From assembly GCA_907163375.1 (NCBI GenBank), contig CAJQUW010003464.1:372001-436000 (forward strand): DNA of 64,000 nucleotides, in the 5' to 3' direction. This document shows, piece after piece, positions 45,561 to 57,669 of this stretch; position 1 is the first letter of the stretch; every line of letters begins with the position of its first letter. The notes beneath the pieces are model-generated. The model had not been told where the DNA came from. It saw only the letters and a list, made by a program, of their open reading frames with translations, and searched no databases. The position numbers and the translations under genes were made by a program. Source of the DNA: Prostheceraeus crozeri. Lineage: Eukaryota > Platyhelminthes > Polycladida > Euryleptidae.

Positions 45561-45970
45561 ATAAGAAAAAAGAGTTTCGCGAATCCGATATATATTCAAA
45601 ATAAAAAATCACAATATTAAAAAGGCAAATTTTCGTGCCTAGTCAGGTACACGTCATCAGGCCAAAGTTAAGCAGCACTTACAAAATGCCTTATATAGGC
45701 CTACCGTGGTTAACCAGATGTCACATCTGTTCAGCGCGTCACCGCCTCGTTGCATACTACTTTTAGTGAGCATACTACACGAAGCAACGAGGCGGTGACG
45801 GACTGAACAGATGTAACATCTGGTTAACCACGGTATATAAGGCATTTTGTAAGTGCTACTTAACTTTGGCCTGATGACGTGCACCTGACTAGGCACGAAA
45901 ATTTGCCTTTTTAATATTGTGATTTTTTATTTTGAATATAAATCAGATTTGATAAACTCTTGTTTCTTAT
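45561..45970. mobile_element. Fold-back element with about 195-bp arms
   Basis: A 410-bp palindrome-like unit. The inner arms match closely (GGTTAACCAGATGT.ACATCT, GTCACCGCCTCGTTGC and complements); the outer ends diverge (ATAAGAAAAAAGAGTTT against ATAAGAAACAAGAGTTT). About 30 bp of loop around 45,755-45,785. The left arm carries a short AGGCCTACC insertion relative to the right. Confidence 0.75.
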
Positions 45971-48088
45971 TGAATTCAAAAGCAAAAGAAAGTGAGAATT
46001 AGAATATTTTTTAATGAGGTACCAAAAAATATTTGAATTTGCTGCATTCAAATGTGTTCTCATAATATATATTATTTAGAAATTATGTCATTAACGGGTC
46101 ATTCTCATGATTGTAATTTCATCTTATTACCAAAAACTGACATATGAAGATGATTACGGATGTATTCAGGAAATGAGTTAAAAGATGAGCTAAATAGAAT
46201 TTTCAAACTTCTGGATCTGTGTTAGAATTGTCTATTCTGAGTGATAGTACACGATTTCTAAGCATGATTACCAGAATAAGTATCGGTCACGGTTTTGGCC
46301 GCGTTCAGTTTTCATTTCGGCCGTGCCCGGACACTGTTTTACTTAAAGTTAGCAACCATTTGAGTCGTAAATTATTCTTGAATAATCAGCTATCATATCT
46401 CAAGATGTGCTCCTGTTCAGAATTGAGGCGCTTTTTACGTCTTTACTTTTTCTGTGGAAAACGTGCTGGTCCTTGATCTATTGATAGAATCATTCTTAGA
46501 TAGACGAGTATGTGCATTAGAGAGATGCATATATCCTAGCCATCAATGTTAAATGATTCCGTTATGATAGACATGATTGCAAACAGAGAAAAATAACTCG
46601 ATTGCGCATGAGTGCAGTATGAAAGAAATCTCAAGTTCAAGATGACGTAAAGATACATTTTCTTAAAGATTGGCCACTCTGTTGGTTACAGTAGTCTTCT
46701 CACTATGCGTATACCTATTGCATGTAGTTATCCTGGTTCAGCAGTCTGCGACCGATGTTAGCAATTTTATTTGTTATAATTTCTCCCATCAAAAAAAGTG
46801 CTCACCAATATTTTTTGAAAAATGCATCATTTTTATCATAAGAATCTGTATGAACAGTGTGTGATTTTTGAACGATAGTCATGCACCAGCCCCTTTACAT
46901 CCGCATAATGCAACAATGAGAACCTAAATTTGTTCAAAACTGGCAAATATAAGCTGGAACAGAATTCGTGACTTCACTTTTCAAATGCACGATGCATGCT
47001 TATAGAAGCTCCATAGCAAGACTGATAACCTACTTCACAATTTCAAAAGGTAGCTTTATAAAAGCTGTAAATTAGCTGTTATACAAAAATGCTGCTTGGT
47101 AATTAATTGTAAATTCCAGTATTTAAAACTTGATTAATTATTGCTGTCGCCCATTTAATGTCAAGAAAAATATCATTTCTGATGCTCCACCCATCTTAAA
47201 TGTGCACGATATTTCACAGATAATGTATTCAGAATTATGAATGGAGATGTTGCTCATGACAGGCATAGCACAGGTCAGATGCGCTGAAGTGCATCAGAAC
47301 ATTGATGAACTTGTTATCAAGTTAATCAGGATACGGACCAATGCTTCAAAATAAATTCACTGCGCTATTCATGCATTCAAATTTTGTCATGATAATGATT
47401 GATAATACTGTGGCACTATCTTTTATAGAATCCCGCTCGGACAATAATAAATTAATCACTTAGAACAGAAGGTGAAGGAAAATGCTGTAACAATTTATCA
47501 GGAAAATATAAGAATTTAGCAGGATCAAATTATGTGCTATATGATATAGAGCTATGATGGAAATTAACAAAGAAAACACCCTTTCTGAGGACAGTCAAGA
47601 TCAACTTTTATCTCTTTAAATAGTGAGTTCATATACACGATATGCTGAAATGTACTTTTGCCCTTCAACCCAATAAAGTTCATCTATGGTCATATACTAG
47701 TGAGAATTCTGCTAAAATATTGAAGACGACTGAACGCGTAATGAACCATCAACACACCGTTGCATCAATAAATGCATCTTCATATGCCAGCAGCATTAAT
47801 ATGGAATCCAACAATAGCCCAATTCAACGAGAATCAGAAAGATTAAAGTAATTATCTGTTCAGAAAAAGAGAGGTCAGATGAAATTACCTAGTGGGACCC
47901 CTGAAATCTTAAATAACTTTTCTCATGTCAAGTGTGAGAGTGACACACTAATATATTGAATAATCTGGATATCTACATATTTTTGTGATTACGAGTATTA
48001 ATTCTCTACAGAGATCTCAATTGCCTGCATCTCAATTGTGTGGCCATTTTAATCGCTAAAAACATAAATGTCTTTTATCTATTTTCAG
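45971..48088. other. Intron 1, last part, with acceptor of exon 2
   Basis: AT-rich, no supported gene. It ends with the acceptor TCTATTTTCAG directly before exon 2. Confidence 0.5.
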
Positions 48089-48356
48089 GCGAATGTTTCC
48101 ACCATTTAAGGTGAAAGTATCCGGACTTGACAAGAATGCTAAATACATCATGCTCATGGATATTATGTCATTGGATGATTGTCGTTACAAGTTTCATAAC
48201 AGTCGATGGATGGTTGCTGGAAAGGCTGATCCTGAGATGCCAAAACGAATGTACATTCATCCAGATTCACCCTGCCCCGGTGAACAATGGATGCAAAAAA
48301 TTGTTTCGTTTCATAAATTGAAATTGACCAACAATATTTCGGACAAACACGGTTTC
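48089..48356 (+). CDS. Tbx2/3: Tbx2/3-type T-box transcription factor, exon 2
   Basis: 268 bp between ATTTTCAG and the donor GTGAGT. Completes the split Arg codon and encodes the core of the T-box: [69 protein letters not shown]. The phase (one base, then 89 full codons) agrees with exons 1 and 3. From memory the 268-bp size equals the corresponding exon in vertebrate TBX2/TBX3, which supports orthology and the splice sites chosen. Confidence 0.96.
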
Positions 48357-51300
48357 GTGAGTAACCAATGTGTGAGTGCGTATGCTTGTTTCTGATGTAG
48401 ATATCCAGGTTGTAACCGATTTCTGTATTTGCAAACGAGAGTTTTAGGAAAGATTTAAGAATAAAATGGTATGTGACATGCATATATCGAATGGCAGAAA
48501 AGTGGACAACCAATAAAATTTAGAATGTGGGTATTGCAGTTATTAACTCAGAAAACTTGCAAAGCATCAAATAGAATAAATAATCTTTAGTGAATATAGA
48601 AACATTATGAAAAAGTCATAAATTGAAGTACGAATAATTTAAGCACGATATAAATATTGTGAATAGGCTGCTATTATTAATGTAGTATCATTGGGGTCCC
48701 GCTATATATTGACAAAAATAATTCCGACCAGATTTTCGAGAAGTCAGTCAATTATCTTGTGTGACTTCACACACAGATTTAAGCAGTCTACGTTTAGCGT
48801 TATGACACAACTAAAAACAATTTCATCAATGGTTGAATTATCTTGATACAATAAATTAATGACATGTAATTAATAAAAAAATCCCTTCAAAGGCTACATT
48901 CTCTTAAAAAATCAGAGGCAAAGTTATGCTTTCCACTTTGAAACCTTAGTATCAGTTCATGAGTTTACCAGTCTTCTTTCCACTTTGAATTCCTGCTTAA
49001 ATGCTTGAATACTTTGATCATGCAATTCGCATTGATCAACGTGATCAATATTCCGTCTTGAACAACTGAACTCTAAGCAAGTGCAGTGTTATTATGATGA
49101 TGATGAAATATTTGTCGAGATTAGGTTATGATGTTAAGATATTTATGATATTTTGATATTAAGATCATAAATTGCAGTCATTGGTAGACGATTAAATGTT
49201 TAAATCAGATAATGAGAGATAGACCGATATTTAACATTGAAACCTATTTGCATCTCTCATTAGTTGAACACCTGAATTACTAATGAATTACGAAAATTTT
49301 TATTTTTCCAGATTTCTAAATATTTCACCTAGGCTATGTTACTGGCATCCGAACACAATTGATAAAGTCAATGGTAGGCGTGGAATTGAAGATTAATATG
49401 AAGATTGTCATTCATTATTGACTTATTGCGGGCGTAGGCTATTAGCGAAATAGATTCTACTGGCAAAGAGAATCTTATCGGGAAGATTTTAAGCGACGCA
49501 AAATCCTCATTTGCCCAGCAATCTTAGCGCAAGTTTTCGTGCTAAATTTCACGCCATTGGTGTTAATGAAAATTTCTTTTCCTCTAGCTCAGATCATTAT
49601 GCGCACCTTCCGTTATTGGCTCCTCTTGAGCAAAGCGGCTGAGTGAGTATGCAAATTGAGCAAATCTCATAAAGAAATACGAACTGTAGTGAAAAGATAT
49701 CTGCTGTCTGAAAGGACACTTCGATGAAGACGAAGTAATTATACATAAAACGTAAGGATGCACATTTCACAGCATTAAAAAGATTAGCATTTAGGGAGTA
49801 GTTAAATCAATAATCAAGTTTGAAATAAACAACTGTTTTAGTGTGATAATGAGGTTAGGAGAATTCAATACTCCCTGTAGTCTTTCAGTAATTGATGAAA
49901 GATAATGACGTGACGATTTAAAGATAAAGAGAGGAGCAATCTATTACACGGCTGGCGACATACGCTAAGTGCCAAATTAAGACGTTGCTAGGTGTTCGGG
50001 AACTCATGTCGAGGCAAAATATCATTTCTTGTTCCATGAGACGAAGTCGGTTATGCTGTCACTCTCGCGTCTCGCTGTAATTCTCGCTTTTTCTCTATCG
50101 CATTGTGGCACTAACGACCATGTATTTATCAATTAAGAAAATCCATTTACGATGATCAATTTCACTTAATCCGTGGTTGCATAGATTGTTTTTCTTTGCT
50201 AGCGTTTTGCAATCGAGACAAAACTATCTTCAAAGACTGCTAAAAGATAAATTCATTAAGCGCTTTCAATGCATAAAAGATGCGAAATTTGGGAAGAATT
50301 CGACAGTTGAGCAATGAAAATGACGTTAATAGCGTCAAACAAAGTGATCATCATTTTCTAGAGTTCGGAAAGAAATTTGGTGAAAACTTTTTTCTCCTCC
50401 CTTCGTCATAGAAATACAATCAGCATACAAAAATGGCCTGGCTTGCACCATTAGTTCCAGTGAGGAAGAGTCGCATCGAAAGATTGGCAAAAGCGATTGA
50501 CAAAACTTGTTTTAGTGAGCGCCCTTTAAAAAGATAAATTGACGAGTCAAATGAGCAACGCGTAATTTGTTTTCTAAGCAATCAACTGGAAAACTATAGC
50601 CATTTGTGTTTTGCAGTTACTTACAGTTTTTCCCGGAAACAATGGTGCGCATTGTCCTTGAATTCGACAGTTGTTGATTATTTAATCGAGAATGATTTGG
50701 GTGAGCCAAAGTGAGTTGTAGTCTCCTTGCTATTTCTTCTCCGAAAAATGAACAATTGTATGCACCGTGAACAAAACTACAGGCAGGTAAGTTAAACAAC
50801 ATCAAACGAGCGCAAACTATCAAGGTGGGAATTTTTTCTGTCTATGGTCTCGATGTATCAATAGATCGTCATTTGTGGCATGTCGGCATTTGTCGTTATT
50901 TTTCCTTTTCCTCCGTTGAGAATTTGATTGCATCGCTCCATTCAATAGATCGCAATTAATGGAAGGAATTTATTCCCTTTTCAAGATAATGTTTCACTCT
51001 CGCTGTAAATTAGATTGAGTTATTCAAAATGTTACCATAGAGTGTAACTACATGCACACTCCATGCGAAAAATGAAGCAAAGGCAGGAAGTTAGCAAATT
51101 TCTTGAGGAATTGCAGTGACAGATGAAAATTTGTGACATTTATCAAATATCAGAGAAAATCAAGATCTGTGAAGTATTCGATCGTATTCAAATGTATGAT
51201 TTAATGCAATCAATCTGGAACTGAATTGTTGGACTGTAATAATGAGTGGAAGATTCTCTCAGTTTTTTTTATCTGAAGATTTATTGTGGAATTCAATCTC

Positions 51301-53216
51301 ATTGTTGAGATTTTTTTTATCAAAGCTGATAAAAATCCTGAAATAAAAATGCATCAAGGAAAATCGCCCGGTAATTTGCCCAGGAAGCAACGTCGACACT
51401 AAAGAAACGTTTTCTCTGATACTGCAATTACAAGCATACGCTCGTATATTGCATATAAAGCAAAATTGTATCATAAGCAATTCATTTACTTTACTTTGCT
51501 ATATATCCATGAATGTCCTGTTCGTCCATCTGTCCGTTGAATTGCTTACTTTTTTCTTTTCCTTCAATTTTTTTGATTTCATTTAGATTTTATTTATTTC
51601 GCTTTTACTCTTTGCAGTAGTTTTTATTTATTTTCTATTTATTGCTTTTACAATTTCGCAATTTCTTACATTGTCATTGTACATTGCCTTGCCCATAGAG
51701 CATGGTCTTGCCTACCTGTCAGAATTCACATCAGCTGACTCTGCCATTAAGTTGTTAGCCATGCTTTTCACTCTTAGACTACTGTTTAAGTTGCTGTCAT
51801 CTTTCTGCTTTAGTGATGACTGGATTTCATTCAGTTAACTGGTGTCCAACATTGAGATGAGTCGAAGAAAACGTTCGTGTCTTGCTTTTTCCTTTTCTTA
51901 TTATGTTAGTACGGCACTTCAACCGGATTCCGTTGCAATGTTTTATAACATTTTTCACGAATGCAAAAAACAGATCCGCCACCCCGCTGTACCACTCAAC
52001 GAAAATTGCAGCTTTGCGGAAAAATGCATCAATTTTTTAATGGACCAAACCGCCAGCGTTTATTTTTCATATTTAGTAGGGCATCACTCCATGAAATGAA
52101 ACATTTGTCGTTGCAATAAAATGACTTTTTCTTAATCTGCATAATCACGAGACGCTTTCCATGCTGTTCTACCTTTTGTCATGAGATTCGTCATCACTAT
52201 CAATGTTCATAGATCTATGTTTCTCTCATGAGCTATCATCTTTTGTTCAACTGTCAATATACACACCGTTGTGCACTACACTGTAATTTCCTTCAATGGA
52301 CTTTTGCCACCTGGGGAGAAGATTGTTGTTTAGTTGGAACATCCGGCTGTTAATTCATGAAACGAGGATAACACCGAGATGCTTCCTCTGCCGTTATCTT
52401 AGTACCATGTAAATGCCCCTATATTGTGACTGAGAAAGTAAAAATCAGACAAAAGAGATTGGAATAACAATATGATCTTGACTGTGCACTCCATGACATC
52501 AAATCAGAAGGTTGAATACATATAGAGTCCGCTGGTTTGACAATGGTGATCAGTTAGATCTGTTCATGAAAACTTCAGTTGTTGCGGTAGGACTTTGTTG
52601 CTCTTGAACATATTCAACACAATAATGATGCCGATGACAAAACTTAACTTTCGCAACAAAACTTAACAAAACAAAACTTAAAAGTTAAAAGTTAACAAAA
52701 CTTTCGCACTTTTACTGGCTATTGTCTTTTATGCTATTTTGTATTTTGCCTATCAACCAAAATAAATTGAGGATTTTTACAGATAGCATAATTTTACTAC
52801 TTAAACTTCAGACAATAGATACTTCGATTTGCAAGTGCATCAAATAGTCTAAATATCTCAAGTGAAGTAGACAAAATATACTAGTTCAGATAAATTCTAA
52901 AATCCTCTACGTACAACATGTTATATAATTATTTAATATGTTCGATTCATTTCAATTATGAGAAAAATGTCAAATAATGCCTCACAGAAATCATGCATGC
53001 ATTTCGGTAAGTGGGATGAAATCATTTAAAATAATGCATATTACGTAGCAGAAGGAGTAACAGAATCAGTTGTTGAGACTTCGGAAAGATGAAATAGGAA
53101 ACTTAAGATGTGCACTTTTACCAAGTCTGCACATGTGCATCACATTTTTAAGAGGCTGTAATTAACAATATCGCTTATCAAAGAAGATAATATTGTCGAT
53201 AATAAAGTTAGGTTAG
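48357..53216. other. Intron 2, first part
   Basis: Intron 2 runs 48,357-57,010 (8,654 bp). AT-rich; slightly richer patches at about 49,500-50,100 and 50,600-50,960. A local AAAACTTAA-type repetition lies near 52,640-52,700. No coding frame is supported. Confidence 0.45.
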
Positions 53217-53244
53217 TAATAATAATAATAATAATAATAATAAT
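53217..53244. repeat. (AAT)n microsatellite
   Basis: About nine uninterrupted AAT units. Confidence 0.9.
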
Positions 53245-53486
53245 TTGTATTTGGCAAATTTATATAAGATACACAACATTCTTTTTTAATCCGTTTATGG
53301 GTGACAAATACAATGGCCCTTTAAGGGCAGGCATGGATGGAACGAAAAAGTTACCATACATCATTTCGGCGGAAATATGTATCAATACTTCGTTTAAAAG
53401 AAGTAATGCTTGGAACTTCAATCTCCACATCTGTTAATTGATTCCAGTGTGAAACAACGTCGTTGGAAAAGAAATGGAAAAGTAAA

Positions 53487-53665
53487 TACGAGATATTATT
53501 ACTATTATTATTATTAGATAATTATTATTATATTATTATATATTATTATATATATTATATATTATTATTATATGATTATTATACGAGATATTATTACTAT
53601 TATTATTATTAGATAATATAATAACTATATTATTAGATATTATATTACTATAATATTAGTAAATA
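53487..53665. repeat. ATT/TA-rich imperfect microsatellite with local duplication
   Basis: Imperfect ATT and ATAT repeats. The block beginning TACGAGATATTATTACTATT occurs twice (about 53,487 and 53,581), and AGTAAATACGAGA flanks the whole, consistent with slippage duplication. Confidence 0.75.
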
Positions 53666-53850
53666 CGAGAACGGGCGCAATTATGCCAAAGAGCCAATTA
53701 ACGTAATATATATTCCGTATTTCATCATCATCATCATCTCCAACTTTGTCGTACGCCTCTTTCCTACCTAATATTTGCCACCAAACTTTCTCGGTGCAAA
53801 CGACGTATTGGGCCAGTTCCATAAATATGTAATTTTTATATAAGTGTGAT

Positions 53851-54137
53851 TGTGGTTCACTTCATCGACAAGGTCATATCCTCGACACGGAAATATCATG
53901 ATTTTGAGTCTTAATCGACAGGGTCATTTCATCGACGGGTCATTTCATCAATGTCTATGTCCACAGTCAGGAGACATTGGAGTCCCTGATAAAGCTCAAA
54001 GACATCATGCATAGCTTGATGTCTATGAATTATTGAGTTAATTTATGTCTTAAACTATCTATGGATGCATGACGCTCTTGAGCGAATACCATCCCACTGT
54101 CGACGAAATGACCTTGTCGATGAAGTGAATTACCACC
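53851..54137. mobile_element. MITE-like element with CGAC-rich inverted ends
   Basis: About 290 bp. Left end GTGGTTCACTTCATCGACAA and right end (other strand) GTGGTAATTCACTTCATCGA are inverted repeats that continue into AGGTCAT and TCGACA. Inner copies of GGTCATTTCATCGAC lie near the left end. Non-coding; family not recognised. Confidence 0.65.
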
Positions 54138-57010
54138 ATATACATATTACATCATATTTCCACCAAAGTTTCCTAATGGGGACCGTTTATCAAGCAAAGA
54201 ATCAGTGAAGTCAATCAGGCAGTTAAATTTGCATCTTTGCTTTTCATTCATTGGCGAAAATGCATACGATCTTAGTTTAAACGTAAATTGCTACACTCTA
54301 TATGATTTGATACAATCCATTCAGTATCCATTAAGTAAAATAATTTTGATTATGATTCTATCAAAGACTATTTTATCTTATTTAGTTATCAAATAATTTA
54401 TACTACAAATCATTTTGGACCGATCTGATTGATTGAAAATAACTGTCTATGTTTTCAAATATAAAACAGGGTCTCATAAATGTTAGGTGCTTAATTTTAT
54501 TACCAAACAACGAAAAGATGCAGGACTGAATTATCTACTGAAATTCAAACCCAATATAAATATCACACTTTTACATACTGGCTTGGAACGCAAATTCTTC
54601 CGGCAGTTGAGTTGTCGTGATTACTAATCACTTCGATAAACTAGGCGATAAACCTAGGAATGAGAAATTTCTTAATCACTCGTCTTTGCGCAAACAGTTT
54701 CAGAGATAGAGACCAGTGACCGAATTCAGCATCAGTGTTCCCAAAATTAGAAATTTACTGCTATTTTGAGAGGCACTTCATGCTATTCCCTATCATGCTA
54801 GACGTAGATGCTATTCAGAACAGATCTCTTCGCCGCGATATTTGTTTAAACGTATTGAAATTCATGTTCAGTTTGTCAAAGAGCGCTATTACATTGTTAT
54901 TCATTCTGACTACGTGTTTGACAGACTGGCGGTATTTGTTTCTCAATACATCGGGTGACTATCCTATCAGCTTAATTTTGAATTAATATTGTGATTGAGC
55001 TCGCATGTCTCAATGATGATTTTCAAGTGCATGGGACCTCCTTCCTTTCTTTGGGCGGAATTCACATGCAGTCGCGCTTTTGAGATGAGATGTCGGCAGG
55101 AAGTCAGCTCCGAAATTATTACGTGCTCTTCGAAAGGAGAAACGGAGTCTGGTCGACGCCAAAGCCATACCTCATCGTGACTTTTGCCGTCAAAGAAGTT
55201 AAGAAAGTTTGCGCAGTTTTGTTTCGGCGTCAGTTTTGCAGTTCAAACGTTTCCTTTTGCTAATGATTGAAAGAGAAATCAAAATCGGTGAGGCTCGATG
55301 AATTTGTCTGACGGTTTCAAAGTCGGCAAAATTAAGATAAAAAGTCAGATCAACTAACAGAAACAAACACTACAAAGATCGAGCATTAATGCTGAGGTTT
55401 ACCGCTCGTGATATTAAGATTCGTTAATTTAAGGCACGATATGAGCATGTGTATACATTTCAAAATGACACATTCTCATGCCATAATCAACTTCCCACTT
55501 CGCCTCATATCTATCAAATGTTGTCGTCCGTGGAATTTGATTATTAAACCTGACTGCGATGAAAACGGCGACAAAAATGATAAGGAAATCAAAACAAACG
55601 GAACTGATATTCTGATAATTCCTCAGCTGGCTTCTGTAGACATTGTTATTACTTAGAATGAAATACGATAGCCTGTTTCTCAATCCTAAATACAAAATAT
55701 CAAGTGATTAACACGAATCAAACTGCAAAATGGAGGAAACTAAATACGTAATATATAAGGAAGAAACAGTAGGCTTTAGAGGATTGAGACAACCACAAAA
55801 TTAGTTACGGAAATCTGCATAGCAGAAGACAAATGGTTCAATAATCCTTGCATCTTATCATCTTGACCTCAATAAACATGGATAACAGAGATTCATTCTA
55901 AAACAAGTCAAATTATGTTGAATTGGTCGATGGCTACTGAACAAAATGCATTGACTTTTAATTTTCATAATGAGCAGACATGCCAATGTTTTAGTTTGAA
56001 TCGTAGTTTTGGGTTCAGTTTGGTAGCAGACTGAAAGTCAAGCAATTATTTAACATCTTCAATTTATCTTTATATCTTTGTTTTGTAATTTTAGTGCTAC
56101 TTCATCTGTGTGCAAGAAATCCATCGAATTTGCTCAAACAAAAACTGAAAATGATTGCCCATACATTTTTAGGAATACCCTGATAAATGACGCTGAGCAT
56201 TTACTAACGTTGATTGCATATATCACACTCCAGCTAATAAGCAGAGCAAAGTGGCTACACGCACATAATTCACCTACAAATTTCAGAGGAGCCAAGCTAA
56301 ATGTTTTAACAATCGAATTTGAAAATACGTGAGGATGATTGTCATATTCATAAATTGATTGCAATTGACTGTTAAGTTACAAATTAAATAGACTGATATA
56401 TGTGACTAAATGAAATGTTTATTGTGATTATTTGATAGATAGAGTGTCGAACAACATCGGGCACAAACCTTATAACGCGCCCGTAGCGTCATTGTAGTTA
56501 TTTATTTGCGTGGATATCAAGATAATCAAGGTGAAAGAATTAACGAAGAAGCGATGCTTTTCTCAATTATCTTATTATCTTAAATACATTTACGATTCAT
56601 AGTTGAAATATCAGTATTCTTCATTTGCTTATTATTGTACTTTGACTTGCCAGGAACTGAATTAATTGTCCTACTCTCCTGATCTTGAATTCAGCTACAA
56701 ATCATTTTTTACATATAATTTTGGAACGTCGAAATATTTAGTTAAGCAACTGGATCATAAATATTCATTATCACTGGTAGGCATTTAAGATAATTGACTG
56801 TCTTAGAAAAATTTGGTAGTCGTGCTGCTTTATGCAATCTGGTTGAGATTGTATATTCATGCACAAAAAGTCAATTACATCGTTAATAAGCAGAATCAGG
56901 TAGTTGAAGGTATAGACTAGAAATCCCCAACAAAATATGCGATTAATTGCTTGCAAGGTCATCACAAAAATAAATGTTATTTTAGCGTCCATTTAACATT
57001 TCTGTTCCAG
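54138..57010. other. Intron 2, last part, with acceptor of exon 3
   Basis: AT-rich except a GC-richer patch at about 55,010-55,270. Nothing else supported. It ends with acceptor TCTGTTCCAG. Confidence 0.45.
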
Positions 57011-57157
57011 ACTATTCTCAACTCAATGCATAAATATCAGCCAAGGTTTCATCTCGTCCGCGCCAACGAACTTATGAGGCTGCCCTATAGCAATTTCCGC
57101 ACATTTTTATTCAAGGAAACTCAATTCATAGCCGTTACAGCATATCAAAACGAAAAG
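57011..57157 (+). CDS. Tbx2/3: Tbx2/3-type T-box transcription factor, exon 3
   Basis: 147 bp, 49 whole codons: [39 protein letters not shown] and TAYQNEK, the third quarter of the T-box. Acceptor TTCCAG, donor AAG|GTAAGA. The size matches the T-box exon of vertebrate TBX2/3 as I remember it. Phase 0 on both sides. Confidence 0.96.
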
Positions 57158-57595
57158 GTAAGAAACAGCGTGTTTGTTTGTATTGGCGGCATGAGATTTC
57201 CTTCCGATGTACCTCAACAATAATTAGCATAATGAAGTGTTGGTAATTCTCATTTATGGCCCATGTTTATGGGAACTTTCCCTTTCTGTCCGGAAGTTCT
57301 TGCCGACAAGAATTAAGCGCTTGGATAGCGGAAGAATTGTGTGACGGGCAAAATAGCGTGCCAATTTTATCAGTTCCGCAAACACGGAAGACGTTAAGAA
57401 TGCCCATCTGACAGCTAGCTCTAAATTTGAATTCAAATGTTCTTGTAGCCATTATCGTGTAGGACAAGCACCTCGTCAAACACCGCTTTGAAGAGTTAAT
57501 TTCTTATCAATGCGATCTAAAAATCAACCCGATTAAAACGATCATTACTTATTGGCTTTTCTAAAACTGTCGCCCTTTTGTTTCTCCTGATTCAG
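57158..57595. other. Intron 3
   Basis: 438 bp, GTAAGA to TGATTCAG, with a pyrimidine-rich stretch before the acceptor. No other feature seen. Confidence 0.85.
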
Positions 57596-57669
57596 ATCAC
57601 GCAATTGAAAATTGATCACAATCCTTTCGCCAAGGGCTTTCGAGACACTGGAGGTGGACGCAATAAGAA
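57596..57669 (+). CDS. Tbx2/3: Tbx2/3-type T-box transcription factor, exon 4
   Basis: 74 bp: [20 protein letters not shown] then GRNK and two bases of the next codon before donor AA|GTGAGT. This is the C-terminal helix region of the T-box ([11 protein letters not shown]) that contacts the DNA minor groove. It is one codon shorter than the vertebrate TBX2/3 exon (77 bp as I recall), and RNKK replaces the usual RREKR. Confidence 0.93.
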
